From Dicaeum eximium (Eukaryota > Chordata > Aves > Passeriformes > Dicaeidae), in assembly GCA_013396995.1 (NCBI GenBank), contig VWZP01008290.1, forward strand, positions 21,653 through 85,652: a stretch of DNA of 64,000 bases, in the 5' to 3' direction. The position numbers and the translations under genes are program-made. How positions within the stretch are numbered: position 1 is the first letter of the stretch; every line of letters starts with the position of its first letter. This document shows, one piece after another, positions 27,577 through 39,533 of this stretch. The notes below the pieces were generated by a model. It worked only from the letters and a program-made list of their open reading frames with translations, ran no database searches and was not told where the DNA came from.

Positions 27577-27880
27577 CTTGTTTGGTTTTTATTATTATTA
27601 TTGTTGTTGTTATTACTATTCTTTTTGCAGAGTTTGTTTGCTTTTTTCCCCTTTTTCTTTTCCTTTTTTTTTTTTCCTTTTGTTTGTTTGGGGTTTTTTT
27701 GTTATAAGTTTGTCTGTTTGGTGGTTTTTATGTTTGTTTCTTTGGGGTTGGATTTGGTGTTGTTGTGGGGTTTTTAGGGGTTTTTTGGGTTTTTGTGGTT
27801 GTTTGTTTTTTTTTTTTTTTTTTTTGGTTTTTTTTTTTTTTTTTTTTTTTTTNNNNTTTTTTTTTTTTTGTCCTAGACAT
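27577..27880 (+). repeat. Long T/G-rich low-complexity tract containing an assembly gap
   Basis: About 300 bp that is almost only T and G on the + strand, with long T homopolymers, GGGG and GGTTTT runs and a 4-N gap at 27853-27856. Imperfect ATT/GTT repeats form the left edge. Frames of about 92 to 125 codons on both strands (Phe-rich on +, Lys-rich on -) are artefacts. Confidence 0.95.
27853..27856. other. Assembly gap, 4 N, in the T/G tract
   Basis: T homopolymer on both sides. Confidence 0.99.
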
Positions 27881-28134
27881 GTATTGAATAACTTGCCAGT
27901 AGGCAAGTGTTTTTCTCCCTCTCATTTTTTTATACCAAAAAAAAAAAAAAATTGAAACCAGGGCTTCATAGAATACCTTCCTCTTGAAGTAGGTAAATTT
28001 AAACACTGATGGTGGAAGTAGATAATCTCAGTGGGACACTAATTTAAAAAGGAATTTAGGTTTGTATACCAACAGTTTAAAATTGTAATTGAAATGATGT
28101 TAATTTAGTGTTTATATTAGAGATTTGGACACTG

Positions 28135-28190
28135 AGGTTTAATATGACATGTATGCCAAGAGAGGTTTGATATGACATGTATGCCAAGAT
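28135..28190 (+). repeat. 28-bp tandem duplication
   Basis: Two adjacent 28-bp units beginning AGGTTT and containing ATATGACATGTATGCCAAGA. They differ at one internal base (A or G after AGGTTT) and at the last base. Confidence 0.95.
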
Positions 28191-28540
28191 GCTGAAGATG
28201 TTGATTATCTTTAAAGAATTGTGAATATTTTTGCTTGAGCTAATTTCTAGATATTGTTTCCTAAATTCAGATATTCCACTGTATTCAGAGATTACTTATT
28301 TTGGGATTTAATCTGTGACTTTCCTAAGGAGTCATGAATTTTGAGCATGAATCCTGAATACTTTACTCTTTTTCCACAGACAGAAAAATGACCAAAAGTC
28401 ACCTACAGCCTGAAAAGAGCTATGGCTAATTTTCAGGCATGCTCAAGATATTCTGCATCACTTTACAGATACTTCTGGATAATGAGGACCAGTGATTAAT
28501 GTCATAGTGTATGGGGAAATCCTCAGAGTACTTTCAATAA

Positions 28541-28845
28541 ATCACAGAATCATGGAATGATTTGGTTTGGCAGGGACCTCAAAGATCACCTTGTTCCAAC
28601 ATCCTGCCATGGACAGGAACACATTCTGTTAAGCCAGGTTTCTCCAACCCCTAATCCAGCCTGGCTCTGAACACTTGTGGGGACACAGCTTCCCTGGGCA
28701 ACCTGTGCCAGGGCCTCACCACCCTCACAGGGAAGAATTTCTTCCTAATATCTAATCTAAAGCTACTCTTGGTTTAAATCCACTCCCCCTTGTCCTGCCA
28801 ATACATATCCTTGTAATTAGTCTCTCTCCACCTTTTTTGCAGGCA
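28541..28845 (-). mobile_element. CR1 LINE 3' fragment, relatively well preserved
   Basis: Read on the minus strand this ends in the typical avian CR1 3' tail; on the + strand it opens with ATCACAGAATCATGG and then the GGGACCTCAAAGATCACC block. Further in are the diagnostic CR1 segments 'GGGCAACCTGTGCCAGGGCC', 'CACCCTCACAGGGAAGAATT' and 'CCCCCTTGTCCTGCCA'. The fragment is about 305 bp and covers only the 3' end of the element, as expected for 5'-truncated CR1 copies, which do not make obvious target duplications. No reverse transcriptase reading frame remains. Subfamily cannot be set without alignment. Confidence 0.93.
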
Positions 28846-30619
28846 TTCTTCACCATTCCCACGATCACTCAATAACAGGATTGGAAGCACAAGTGAAATG
28901 ACTGCTTCTAGCAATAAGTGAAGCTCCCCAGTGGTTAAATCTTTTGTATTACCCAATAATATCTGCATGTCCTGGTCTGCAAACTGGAGCCATATTCCAT
29001 TGGAAGAAAGTCATTGCTGTCCCAAGCCTGGGGCATGAAGGGGATCCAAAACTTCCAGTCTGTACCTTTAGAGTGCTTGGTCTGTCCTCTCCAGACCACT
29101 GAGCCAGAGAAGTGGAGAAATATTTGAAAAATGGGAATAATGTTAGTAAAATCAGTGAAGTCATCTTCAGAGGGAAAGCAGAATGTGTCTCTAAAATCCC
29201 TGACTAGCTGATGTAGTAAATATTCATGGTATGACCAGTGGCACATCAGTCTCTGCCCTCGGCCCTGCCCTGGGCTTTCTGACCAGTAATGGAACATTTT
29301 ACATAGGTCAAAACATTGCCTTTGCTCTGGGACATTTTATGGTCCTCTCTGTCATAAGCAGAAAAATAATTCTCCTTCTTTGGTACATTTAACATTGTGT
29401 ATCACTAACATTTTGTATCATGGGTGTCAATGAATACTTCAGATTTCTTAAAAAATTCAAGCATTGAACACAAGGAATAGGTTAAATAATGTAAGTATAG
29501 ATAATAACTTGAAATGTCCTAAAGGTTATTTTCATTCACAGTCATTCTGTCAGAGTATAATTTTAGTTAAAGATATTAAATATTTTCCTGTCTGCCTTTT
29601 TCTCTAATTTGAATTTTAAAGTTCCATATTATTTTCTAACATAAATTTATGTGTTCCCATCATTTTCTGTAGAAGCATCTGTGTAACCCAGTATTATGCT
29701 TTTTCCAACATATCTCTATTCAGATATAGAATGTCTCTAATCTATTAACAAACACACTGTTGTTGGTGCTCCTGAGGATACCATTCACGTTTATAAATAT
29801 TGTGGATCAAATAAACTTATCAGAAACATGATTGAGAAATCATTAGAAAATAGTATTGTGGTGATTAAAATCGCTGTTTTTTTCTTAGGTTGTTTTGAAA
29901 GTGTAACATAATCCAGTTTGGTAAGATTTAGGTGGCCCTGGCTCTGTGGTTTGTTCAGAGGTTTGTGTCTTTTAAATGAATTTATCTTCTGTGAAATTTG
30001 ATTGAAATCACTCCTTGTCTAATTGTGGTGTGGTCAGAGCTCACTTGCAGCTATCACCAAATGTACACCCCACCCACACATCAAAAGAGTGCTGGGTGTC
30101 ACTGTTCTGCTTATTCTTCATTTCTAAGAAGAAAGCATTCTAAGCTGAAAGCATTCAAAAGAACAACCAACAAATAAGAAGTTTAAAGAGAAATGGGTTT
30201 ACCTTTTTGTCATCAAACAGACTCTGAAAACTAATCAAAATTTTGTGTGTTTTACCTCTAAGGGTCTTTTGCTTTTTGTATCAAAGGGAACTCTCAAATT
30301 TAACTGTTGGGGATTAATCTTCAAATACGATTTTCTTTAAACTCTCTATATTTATCCATAATTATTAAATGTGGGCATAGGAGCAGAAAGATGAGACAAA
30401 AGAGAAACTGAAGAGTTGGAGATGGATATTTCAAAGCCGTGCTGGTTATGCTCTGAAGAGACTTAAAGCATGTTTGTTCATTCAGAAATGTTTTAATTTT
30501 TATGGCATCTCTTCTGTTTCTGCAAGATTTGTCTTGGAGAGAGAATGAGAAATATATTGCTGCTTAAAGGTTTGACATGACTGTTGTGCCAATTCTCTTA
30601 TATTGGTCTCCAATTTCAC

Positions 30620-30800
30620 ATATTTCTGGGTTTCTTTTTGGTTTTGTTGCTTTGTTGGTTGTTTTTTTGGGTTTTTTTTTGGGAGGGTTCTTTTTTTTTG
30701 TTTGTTTGGTTTGGTTTGGTTTGGTTTTTGTTTGCTGTTTTGATTGATTGTTCTTGGGGTTTTTTTGTTGTTGTTTTTTGGGGGTTTTTTGGTTATAATT
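30620..30800 (+). repeat. T/G-rich low-complexity tract with GGTTT repeats
   Basis: T/G-only sequence over most of 180 bp, with GGTTTGGTTTGGTTTGG at about 30708-30725 and several runs of four to five G. The opposite-strand frame rich in Lys, Asn and Gln is an artefact. No flanking duplication or polymerase signal seen. Confidence 0.95.
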
Positions 30801-32524
30801 TTGAGAATTCATGTATGCACAGCAGATAAAACCAGATCCAATACTGGCAAGGTAGACCCCTGCAATGGTTCAAATTAATCTCAGTATGGAGTTCGTGAAG
30901 ATACTGCTAAATGAGTGCAAGGACAGCTGGAAGGGGGGTCCCTAGTTTGTGTGTATTTTTAGATGGTCTGTAGTAGAATTAAATAAACTCTTGTTTGTGC
31001 TGCCTGTATCTTTTATTTATCAGTTACTGTTGTTCTTGCCTCAGCTTTAGCCATCCACATTCCATCTGTCTAGTTAAAACTTATTATTTGTGCCCCATTT
31101 AAAGTCAAAACAGAAAGATGAGCTCTCCCAAAAGATGTCTCACTCCATACATCTTAGACATCTAATTTAGCATTTGGCTTTTTCCATTCACCAGAGACAG
31201 AACTAAAGCAAGTGTCTTAAAAGCATCTAGTTCCACATGTATGATGTTAACTAAAGTTAATGTTAAATTTAATTATTTTAATAACTCAATTAAAATTATG
31301 AGTTGCACAGAAATACTTTCACTGACTTCTCTGGGTTTGGGGATTGGATGGATTTTTGGATGGACTACCTATGCTTTTCTCTATTATTTCTATTTTCCTC
31401 AAGCAGTTTGTGAAATGTTGTTAGGTGTTTGATCCCTGAACAAACATATCCTGAAGTCCTTTTTTTCACAGAATTTTTTAACCTTAACAAGAAAAATGTT
31501 TGATTTTAATAAAAAATTTCTGTATATTGCTAAAAAGCTTTCTAAGCTTTACTCAGATAGTGGTGTTTCATCATATAAAAAGTACCTTCTGCAGATATAT
31601 AGAGACAAGTGAGAATAATTACTTTGATACAAGATCCTTTTCTGTTCAATTTCATGCCTTTTCCCCCCAAATAACCCCTAGAGAAAATTAGGAAAATATG
31701 TCTTATTCTTTTAATAATATTCAGAGTTAATAGGTACTAGCAGAATTCAAGTGACTTCCTAGGTAAAAAAGACACATTTTTTCAGAAAAAAATGAGGGTT
31801 TATTTCATCATTTAGATTTTCCTTGGAATTAAACATAGATTTAAATGATAGAAGCATTATGATGATTCAAAATAGCTGAGTATTTCTGAGTATTTACAGA
31901 CATGTCTTTACCTTGCAAGTCCTGAAAAGGAACCACATATCAGCTGATTAAGGGCCGGTTTCATTTTCTCAATGACTGTTGGGTTCTTCCTTACTCAAAA
32001 CTAATCCTACATAGAGACCCAGATACAACAGAAGCAGAGGGCATATCAAAACATTGAATTGAAATAAAGAAACAAACAAACAAAATTAAAACTTTCTGAT
32101 GACTAACCTTGGTGGGAGAATGCAAATTCTGGCTATGTTTTATTCCAATTTAAGGGTAAAATCTTCCCTTATCTTTGTATCTGAGTTTGGGAATATTTTG
32201 TATGATGCAGTTCAATATTTGCAATTGGTGTACAAATTTGGAATTTGTTCTAGCACAGAACCCTGATACACTGGGACATGTAGTGAAAAACACATAACTC
32301 AACAGCTGAAGAGTAGCCTTGAAAATAATCAGAGTTCCTTACAAACGCGTATCATCTCTCACATTCCTGTAATTCTGTGAGATGGAAACTTGTTAACAAG
32401 TCTTACAGCATGAGCTGGCTTATGACTTCTTCAACTTCAGCATTAGTTTTTATCCTCCTTAGACTGAGTGAGTGAACACCTCAGTGCAGATGGAAAATGG
32501 AAATTTTCTTTTGCTTTTTCATTT

Positions 32525-32543
32525 TATATATATATATATATAT
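32525..32543 (+). repeat. (TA)n microsatellite
   Basis: About nine TA dinucleotides, followed after a short break by a second ATATATATA stretch at 32561-32569. Confidence 0.95.
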
Positions 32544-33343
32544 GTAATGAAATACATATATATAGCCTTTTGTTGTGTAGCTTTTAAAGAGAAGGGATAG
32601 GTAGTCAGTGTGCTTCTGTTTGGTTTTACAGCCAAGGTGGAATGACTCTTTAATAGAGCATGACTCAGAAAAGCAGGGCTATTAACTCCAAATGTGTCCA
32701 TATGACTGTCCGTGCCTATTTTTTCATCAGCAGATACCAAAACTTAATGCTTAACTAAAATCCAGACTTGGAAAACAAGAAAGAGCAGAACAAACTAGCA
32801 AAACAAACTGTAATTTTCTAGTCTCTGTGTTAATTTGAAATTTAATTTGTTTCAGGGCATTGGTACAACCCACAGTAAAGAGGGAGCAGCTGCAAAGTAC
32901 TTTCAAAATTAGAAAAATGTTCTTGAAAATTTCCCAGTGTTGAGAACAGGAATGTGACTTGCCTGTATTGGAAAAGCAACCCTGGTAATTACAATGTGCT
33001 TAATTTAAAATTTAGCTACAGAAATGTTAGTGAAGTTCTAACTGTTCCAGAGCTATGAACAGGTGAAATTGGAAGGAGATAAACTGAAAAGGCACACTTT
33101 TTGGCAATGCACACAATTTCATTAATTTCCTTAGTTCTCCCTTGTTTTTCAGACTTGTAAAGACCCAATTAAACCTTCTGCTCAGGTGGTTTGCCCAAGG
33201 CAGGTGTAGTAGCTGAAAACTAGGTTATGACAACCTCATATCAGAAGATGCTTTAAGTGAAAGTTCACTGTATAATCAAAGGGAATTGGCTTACCTGATA
33301 CAAGGTAGCTTGTATCTCCAAAACCTGGCTCAGAAGTTTGACT

Positions 33344-33450
33344 CATGGGGGGTTTTTTTGGTTTTTTTTTGGTTTTGTTTTTTTTTTGTTTGTGTTTGTT
33401 TGTTTGTTTGTTTGTTTGTTTGTTTGTTTGTTTGTTTGTTTGTTTGTTTT
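33344..33450 (+). repeat. T/G tract ending in a (GTTT)n microsatellite
   Basis: A G/T-rich lead-in (GGGGGGTTTTTTTGG) runs into a pure (GTTT)n from 33394 to 33450, about 14 copies. Frames through it are artefacts. Confidence 0.97.
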
Positions 33451-33891
33451 CCCAAATATAATTCCAGTGGGAGAAGGACAAAGCCCTGATTTCCTTTGCT
33501 GGGATACAACTATGTTTCTGATCCATGACTGTATTGCCAAGTGAAATATTGATTTATGAAATCTGGGCTGACCCCTGCTTCTCTTTAAGCTACTCTTCAG
33601 TACAGGATAAAAAGGTGGAAACCAGAGATATGCTGCAGAGGAAGTGGCAAGGCTTGGTTGCAAACGTGCTAAAATAGATCTGTTACAAAATCTCAAACCC
33701 ACTGATTTTACCATTGAAGTGAAAGGGCTGCATGGTCAGAACTCAGTGCTTTGTGAAGGTACCACTCACACAGCCATGAAAAATGATATTGTTCTTTTTA
33801 TTCATCAACCAGTTGGCATAAAGACAAGACAGCAAACTCTCTTGGGAAACATCTGCTGTTTGGGTCACTTTGCTTTGCAAAAGTGTGGCAA

Positions 33892-34505
33892 TGTAGTGTT
33901 TTTCGCTGGGGCAGAGTTAATTTTCTTCATGATGTCTGGCATGGGTCTGTGTTTTGGATTTGCAATGAAGACATTGATAACAATACAGAAATGTTTTTGC
34001 TGTTCTGAGCAGGGCTTGCACAGGGTCAAGGCCTTTTCTGCCTCTCACTCCCCCACACCAGCCAGGGAGTGCACAAGGAGCTGGGAGAGGGCACAGCTGG
34101 GACAGGTGAGCACAGGGATATCCCACAGCACACAGAACCATGCTCAGCATACAGAGCTGGGGACAGAAGGAAGAACAATGGGGACATTAGGAGTGATGAT
34201 GTTTGTATTCCCAACTCACTGTTACCTGTGATGAAGCCCTGGGAATGACCCTGAGCCCCTGTCTGCCTACTGGAAGTGGGAAGGAATTCCTTGTTTTGCT
34301 TTGCTCTGTGCCTGGCTTTTGCTTTACATCTTTTGGGTATTTTTGTTTATTTTTCTTTTTTTCTTTACCTCTTAGACCTATTAGACAGCCTTCATCTTAA
34401 GTTTTCTCACTTTTACTCTTCCCATTCTCTCCTCCATCCTGACAGGGGGAAAGTGAGCAAATGGCTCTGTGGGACTGAGTTGCTGCCTGGGGTTAAACCC
34501 TGACA
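33892..34505 (+). mobile_element. Solo LTR, ERVL-like avian endogenous retrovirus
   Basis: The element starts TGTAGTGTTTTTCGCTGGGG and ends GGGGTTAAACCCTGACA, so it is bounded by TG and CA and is 614 bp long. The flanking pentamers are GGCAA (33887-33891) and GGCAG (34506-34510), a 5-bp target duplication with one mismatch, as expected for class III/ERVL-like insertions. The 3' part (AAGTTTTCTCACTTTTACTC, then a GGTTAAAC end) resembles a common avian LTR family. Degenerate promoter-like (about 34142) and polyadenylation-like (about 34378) positions support plus orientation. No internal gag, pol or env flanks it. Frames of 195 codons across its left edge are chance. Confidence 0.82.
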
Positions 34506-34510
34506 GGCAG

Positions 34511-35889
34511 TCATGGTAAGTCTGTGTTGTTTTCCATACTGTTTTATGCTTTTCAGGCTTAGATAATGTATCTAGCCAATGCTACTTCACACAAACCAAA
34601 AGGATTGCATAAATCCCGGGAGTCGGTGCTAACTCTCTTTCCTGAGCCTTCTATCAAGGATGATAACTAGCACTGAAAAACCTGGATAAGGGATATAAGC
34701 AAGAATTAGATGAAGCCTTGGACTCAAAGGTTTGTCTCAGGGTGACTTAGGCTCCTAAATTGGCAGCCAGACAGGATTTAAATACCACAAGTCCAAACCA
34801 GAGGACTGTAAAACCTCTAGTCCATGTTCGTTCAGCCTTTAGTTTCTCATTTTGTATAAAGCCCTCCTGATTGCCTCTGAGAAGCTTTTGAGACTATTTA
34901 GATGTACCTTTGTCTTGATAGAGACATTTCAGCATTCAGCTCACAACCAGTTCCTTGGTTGAAACAGCTATCAAATAAGACAGCATGCCTGGAAATCTGA
35001 CAAAATTATGAACATTTTCCTCCCAAAATAGATTTTTTTCTACTTTATTTAAAATGCAAATGTCTGAAACTGTGGGTACTTCAGATTCATTTTCAAGCCT
35101 AAAACTAGAAGATGCCCCAAAATGGGTGTGAAAGAAACAGGAAAAGGGAGTGCTGAAGAGATGGGTATTTTTTGTCTTCCTCTTGAAGTTGTGTTACTAT
35201 TCTGTAATTTTCTGATTCTTGGGCTGCTGAGAGAGAAATATCATCTTCTATATATATAGATATAGATATATTTCTAGCAGTCTTTCTGCTTTTGCCAATG
35301 AACTCAAAAGGAGGAAAGGAGCTGTGGTATATAGAACACATGAAGACATACAGATTAATATAGAAATAAATGACAAGAAAACAAGACATTTGAAAAAAAA
35401 TAATATTTGCCTCATATTTTAGGCCTCTGAGATGTATTAGAGTTTCAGGGAACAGCTTGAATTGCCTCCAAGCTTAAGGATGTGAGAAAGCCAAGACATC
35501 AAGTGACTCCTGGAAGTTCCATACTTATCCAGCTCACCTTCAGAACCTGAAAGTCTCTCACTCCTCACCCCGTAGATGCTGTTACTGATCTTTCCCTTTT
35601 TGGTTTGATCAGCAGCAAGGCTGAAGCAATATCCCACAGGCACAGGACTGAGGTTCACACACCCCACCCTCAATCTCTAGTATCACAACTATTCATATTC
35701 ACTTTTCCTCGAACACCAGTGTGGTCTCTGGCACACATCCTGACATTCCCAGACATAATACAGATCCAGAGGTGTTGGCACATAAAGCCCTGAGCCCTGT
35801 GGCCACTGCTTCATTACCCAGGTAACAAAACCTCTCTTGTACAGTTCTCTCTGGATATTGACTCTTAGACCTATGGACATTTAGACCCT
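34511..35889. other. Unique DNA between two LTR or LTR-like blocks
   Basis: A short TATAGATATAGATATA stretch lies at about 35250-35272. No internal retroviral coding sequence connects the 33.9-34.5 kb LTR with the 35.9-36.3 kb candidate. Confidence 0.6.
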
Positions 35890-36321
35890 CAGTATCAGTC
35901 ACTTAGCTCTTGCAGCATTCACATGTATGACTGAGAAAAAAAAGAGATTACACAAGAGCAAAAAGGCAAAAAAAAAAATTATTAAGAAGGTAGGGCAGAC
36001 TACTGTGATCAAGCACAGGGCTCCTGTATCAGGCAAGAGCACAGTCTGGCAGCTTTCTGGAATGTAGCTGCCTCTTTTATCTGCCCTGCTTTCTCTTTTC
36101 CTGCTTCTCCTCCCACCCCTACTCAGCTCTCCCTTTCTCCACGTTTGGCACTTCAGCAAATGATCACATGACAAGTTTTCCACAGTTCCATAATAATGAT
36201 GTCTCACAATAGTCATGTCAGGAGTCTCCCTTTTCAGGCTGACCCTCCCTGAGCTGTGCCTGAGTAGATTTGTTAGTGGCCACCAGCCACTGAAGAGCTC
36301 AGGTCTTCGTGGCTGTCAACA
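35890..36321 (-). mobile_element. Candidate LTR-like element
   Basis: On the minus strand the block opens TGTTGACAGCC at 36321. It has a TATA-like AGATAAAAGAGG about 240 bp in, and a TTAATAA polyadenylation-like site near 35985, about 95 bp further on. That promoter-to-signal spacing is what an LTR shows. It is also more GC-rich than its surroundings. There is no clear matching CA end, no target duplication and no primer binding site, and I do not recognise the family. It could equally be unique sequence with chance motifs. Confidence 0.33.
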
Positions 36322-38934
36322 TTGTTATGTTTTTGTTAACTCTGTGTGTCTGTGTACTTATCACTTTCCTTGTTAAATGTTATTTCTTACATACTGAGAA
36401 GCACTGAACAAAGTAACTTAATGAATCAGAAGCTCTCATGCACTGCTTACCCTTTCATGTACAACAAATAGAAAAAGTGAAACTGCACAGAAAAGGACTA
36501 ACAGTAGCTCTCCATGGTGATAATCATGGTTAGAACAAAGGCAGAACATAATTTAGAAACATTGACAGGTGTGAAAGCTTGACATTTCCTTGCCCCATTC
36601 TGGATTACAGAACACCAACATCCAACCTCTTAGGGGTCCAAATACAGACTCTCCCTTTACTGACACCAAGAGATTCATGCTTTCAGAAAGATGGTACTAA
36701 AAACCAGAAGGACTAGGGTTTCCTGAGTGGATTTAAATTGGATGCAGTTTTCTACAGCGAAGACATCAAATTTCCCATTTCAATTAGGGCAAAAGACCAA
36801 GAACTTTGAGATTGTGCTTCCTCTGTTTCTATACTAGCTCTTTAAGATATCTCTTATAGATTTCTCTTTAGGCAACAGTATGATATCACCAGAGTATGAT
36901 TAATTTAATGTATTTGTGCATCTGCCAAAGCACAATACTCAGGAAATCTTTCTCTCAGGGGTAACAGTTCTTTTGTGCTGTAAAGGAGAAAAGAAAACTA
37001 CTTTGGGTGTAAAAATCCATGGTATGGTTATTGACAAGAAGGTACAAGAGTTCTCATGCTGGATGCCCATAACATTTCTTTCTAAAAATTAATTTGGTTT
37101 AACCTTTAAAAGCAAGATTTGCCCTGTAAGTTTATATTATTTCCAGTAAGTGAGAGATAATTAAATTGCCCACAGAGACACTGTAGTTGGAAGTTCAGCT
37201 GTCTCATGGAATGTGTTTCCTATCCAGGTATCTGTGTATCTACTGAACTTCAGGAATATTTCCTTTATATGTAGATGCTTTGCTTTTGCTGGCAGTATGT
37301 GTACAGGCTGCAATATTAATTTCCTCTCCTGTCCAGGTGAGAAGAAAACATGGGTAAGACAAAACAATGAAGTATTAACTAGTTTCTTGAATATCATGAG
37401 CTCAGGCACTAAAATGTTCGGTAACTTGCTTACAGTTGCACGCATCCTATTTGCTACAATTCCACTGAATTTACCTCTTCATCAACTTAATTTTAATCTC
37501 CAGATTGTATTTCCTCCACTGACATTTTTAATAGAGATTTTATTTTGCAATATTATAGTCTCATAATTATGTTTCAGTACACATTACCCAGTATATTATG
37601 TAAAACACAGCACTTCGAAAAAATGAGCCATCACTATCAGACTGCATATTTAGAAGAGATATTAAAATTACCACATTTTTTGAAATACTTTTTAGAATTA
37701 GAGTTCTCAATAGTAAACAAGAAATTGGATTATTTAAGAATAATTGGTTCAACAAATATTCTGTGCTATTCTTTTTCCAGTTCTTCCTCATAGGCATGAA
37801 TACAAAAGCAAAAGCCTTCTATTGATTAGCTCATCAGTCTTAAAAGAAGGGAGAATCATCTTTTCTAACAAACCAAGAAATTTACCCATCAATTACAGCA
37901 AGACATAATCTTCAGTGGCCTTGGGTGAAGCATATTCCAGTGGAACTACAGCCCCGAGCAGAGGTATTGCAGATAACTTCTGGTGTTTTGCTTTAACTTT
38001 TGCATTTCTTTACCAAGAATTCTCACAGATTTGTCAGAGCTGGTGCATTAGTCATGTGTAGGAGAATATACTCTTTTAAATTTTGTGCACTTCACATATT
38101 AACAGGTGTTTCTCAGCTATTGTGATAGTTTTTGGTTTCGTTTTCCCCACTTTTTTTTTTTTTTAATCTGTGCAGCATTAGAGCATTCAAGGAGGAATGA
38201 GTAAAAATGCAGAGTTTGTTAAAACTGTGTGACATGTATTAACTGGATGAAAAGGTTCTTTAATATCTTAACTGCAACCTCAGTACCCACCTAACTACAT
38301 ATTTTGTTGAGATTTAGGTCAAAGATCAATTACCTTTGTAATTAAGTTATATATCACAAAAAGGGTGATTCTGTGAGAGTCCAAGACCAACATGCATCAT
38401 AAGGGATATGCTTTGAAAAAAATAATTTTAAAAGGTTAATTTCTTATTTCCTCTACAAGAAAAATATTCTGAGCTCAGTCATGTCTGTCATGTTTCTGTA
38501 AACACAGATCATCAAGTAATGTTTCTCTCCTAATGGCTTGGTCATTTTCACCTTTAATTAATTTTAAAGTTTTGATGCCCGTGTTACTTTCTACAATAAT
38601 CTAGAAATTCACTGTCTTTTTGTTAAACGATGTAATTTTTACTTGTAATTAGGAAAGTGTGCAACTAGATAGAGTTGCAAGAGTTCATGAGAATTTGAGC
38701 TTAAAGAGATTTCCATACAAAAGCCTGTGTAACATAAAGATGGCCTTCTTGATGGCATTGTGATTTCCACTGCAAATTGCACTTCTGAAGTGGTCTTGGG
38801 CATGTCACTTCATCTTCCCCTGCCCTTAGCTACCCTTTGGTCCTTTACCTTTCCCCAATATTCAGACTATTAACTGTCTGATGCCAGGAATTTCATCTTG
38901 TAGATTGGTGTATGGTGCCGAGCACAGCTAAAAC

Positions 38935-39060
38935 CCTGTTAGTCCTTGATGCACTGCAGTAATATTAAATAATTTAATCTAAGCATGTGGAGTAATTAAT
39001 TGTGATGCTGGACGAACAATTCTAATTACACAATGAAGAACGCAGTCTCAGTAATTTTAC
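38935..39060. other. Possible homeodomain-type regulatory element
   Basis: TAATTAATTG, ACAATTCTAATTACACAAT and further AATT-core sites cluster within about 100 bp, together with two CpGs in otherwise CpG-poor DNA. TAATTA cores are the standard homeodomain binding sequence. Clusters of them are common in vertebrate conserved noncoding elements, but AT-rich DNA also makes them by chance. Confidence 0.25.
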
Positions 39061-39483
39061 AATATTGTCCCAATAATCACTATTTCCTGTACCACAGTTG
39101 CCACAGGGAAAATTAGTAGCTGATGGAAATTCGTGGTAGAGAAACAGAGATGAAGAGCCAAGTTTCATTTTTTTTTTACTTTCAGTGCTTTCTCAGATGC
39201 TTACTTCCTCCTCTCCAAGTTTCTCATCTAAGGCTGGGGTAATTCAGTACTGTCTTTTGACATTATGTGGTTAAAATGATCAATGTCAGTTCTTCCAGGT
39301 GGTGCCATTCCTTGTGAATTTAAAAATTTCCTGAGGAAAATTCTGTAAGCATGAGGTCAGAGAGACGGAGTTAATAAATGTTCTTGTGCAAAGTTTCCAG
39401 ATACCAAGATTTGCCTACACAGTAACAGTCATGTCCTCTAAAGCAACTTTTTCTGGATGATCCTATTTGAGTAGGCAAACTGA

Positions 39484-39533
39484 ATTATTTAATTATATAA
39501 TTATATAATTAATAATTATATAATTTTATAATC
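39484..39533. repeat. AT-only self-complementary segment
   Basis: AATTATATAATTATATAATT followed by AATAATTATATAATTTTATA; several overlapping palindromes could extrude as a hairpin. Confidence 0.85.

Larger units (their letters stand above)
28846..33343. other. Unique DNA, no gene seen
   Basis: A 120-codon minus frame at 28935-29297 has no recognisable domain. Other than the T/G tract at 30.6-30.8 kb and the TA repeat near 32.5 kb there is no identifiable element. Confidence 0.65.

Noticed and set aside
27578..28006. Phe-rich and Lys-rich frames of 92 to 125 codons
   Set aside because: Translation of the T/G tract and its gap; not genes.
28935..29297. 120-codon minus frame next to the CR1 copy
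   Set aside because: Outside the CR1 match, no domain recognised. A faint resemblance to MIR-type SINE sequence at 29128-29145 was too short to call.
33644..34231. 195-codon + frame
   Set aside because: It starts in unique DNA and runs into the solo LTR, with no domain or conserved residue pattern; chance frame across a repeat edge.
37213..37566. 117-codon + frame
   Set aside because: No recognisable domain; it spans the splice-like site without a consistent exon structure.
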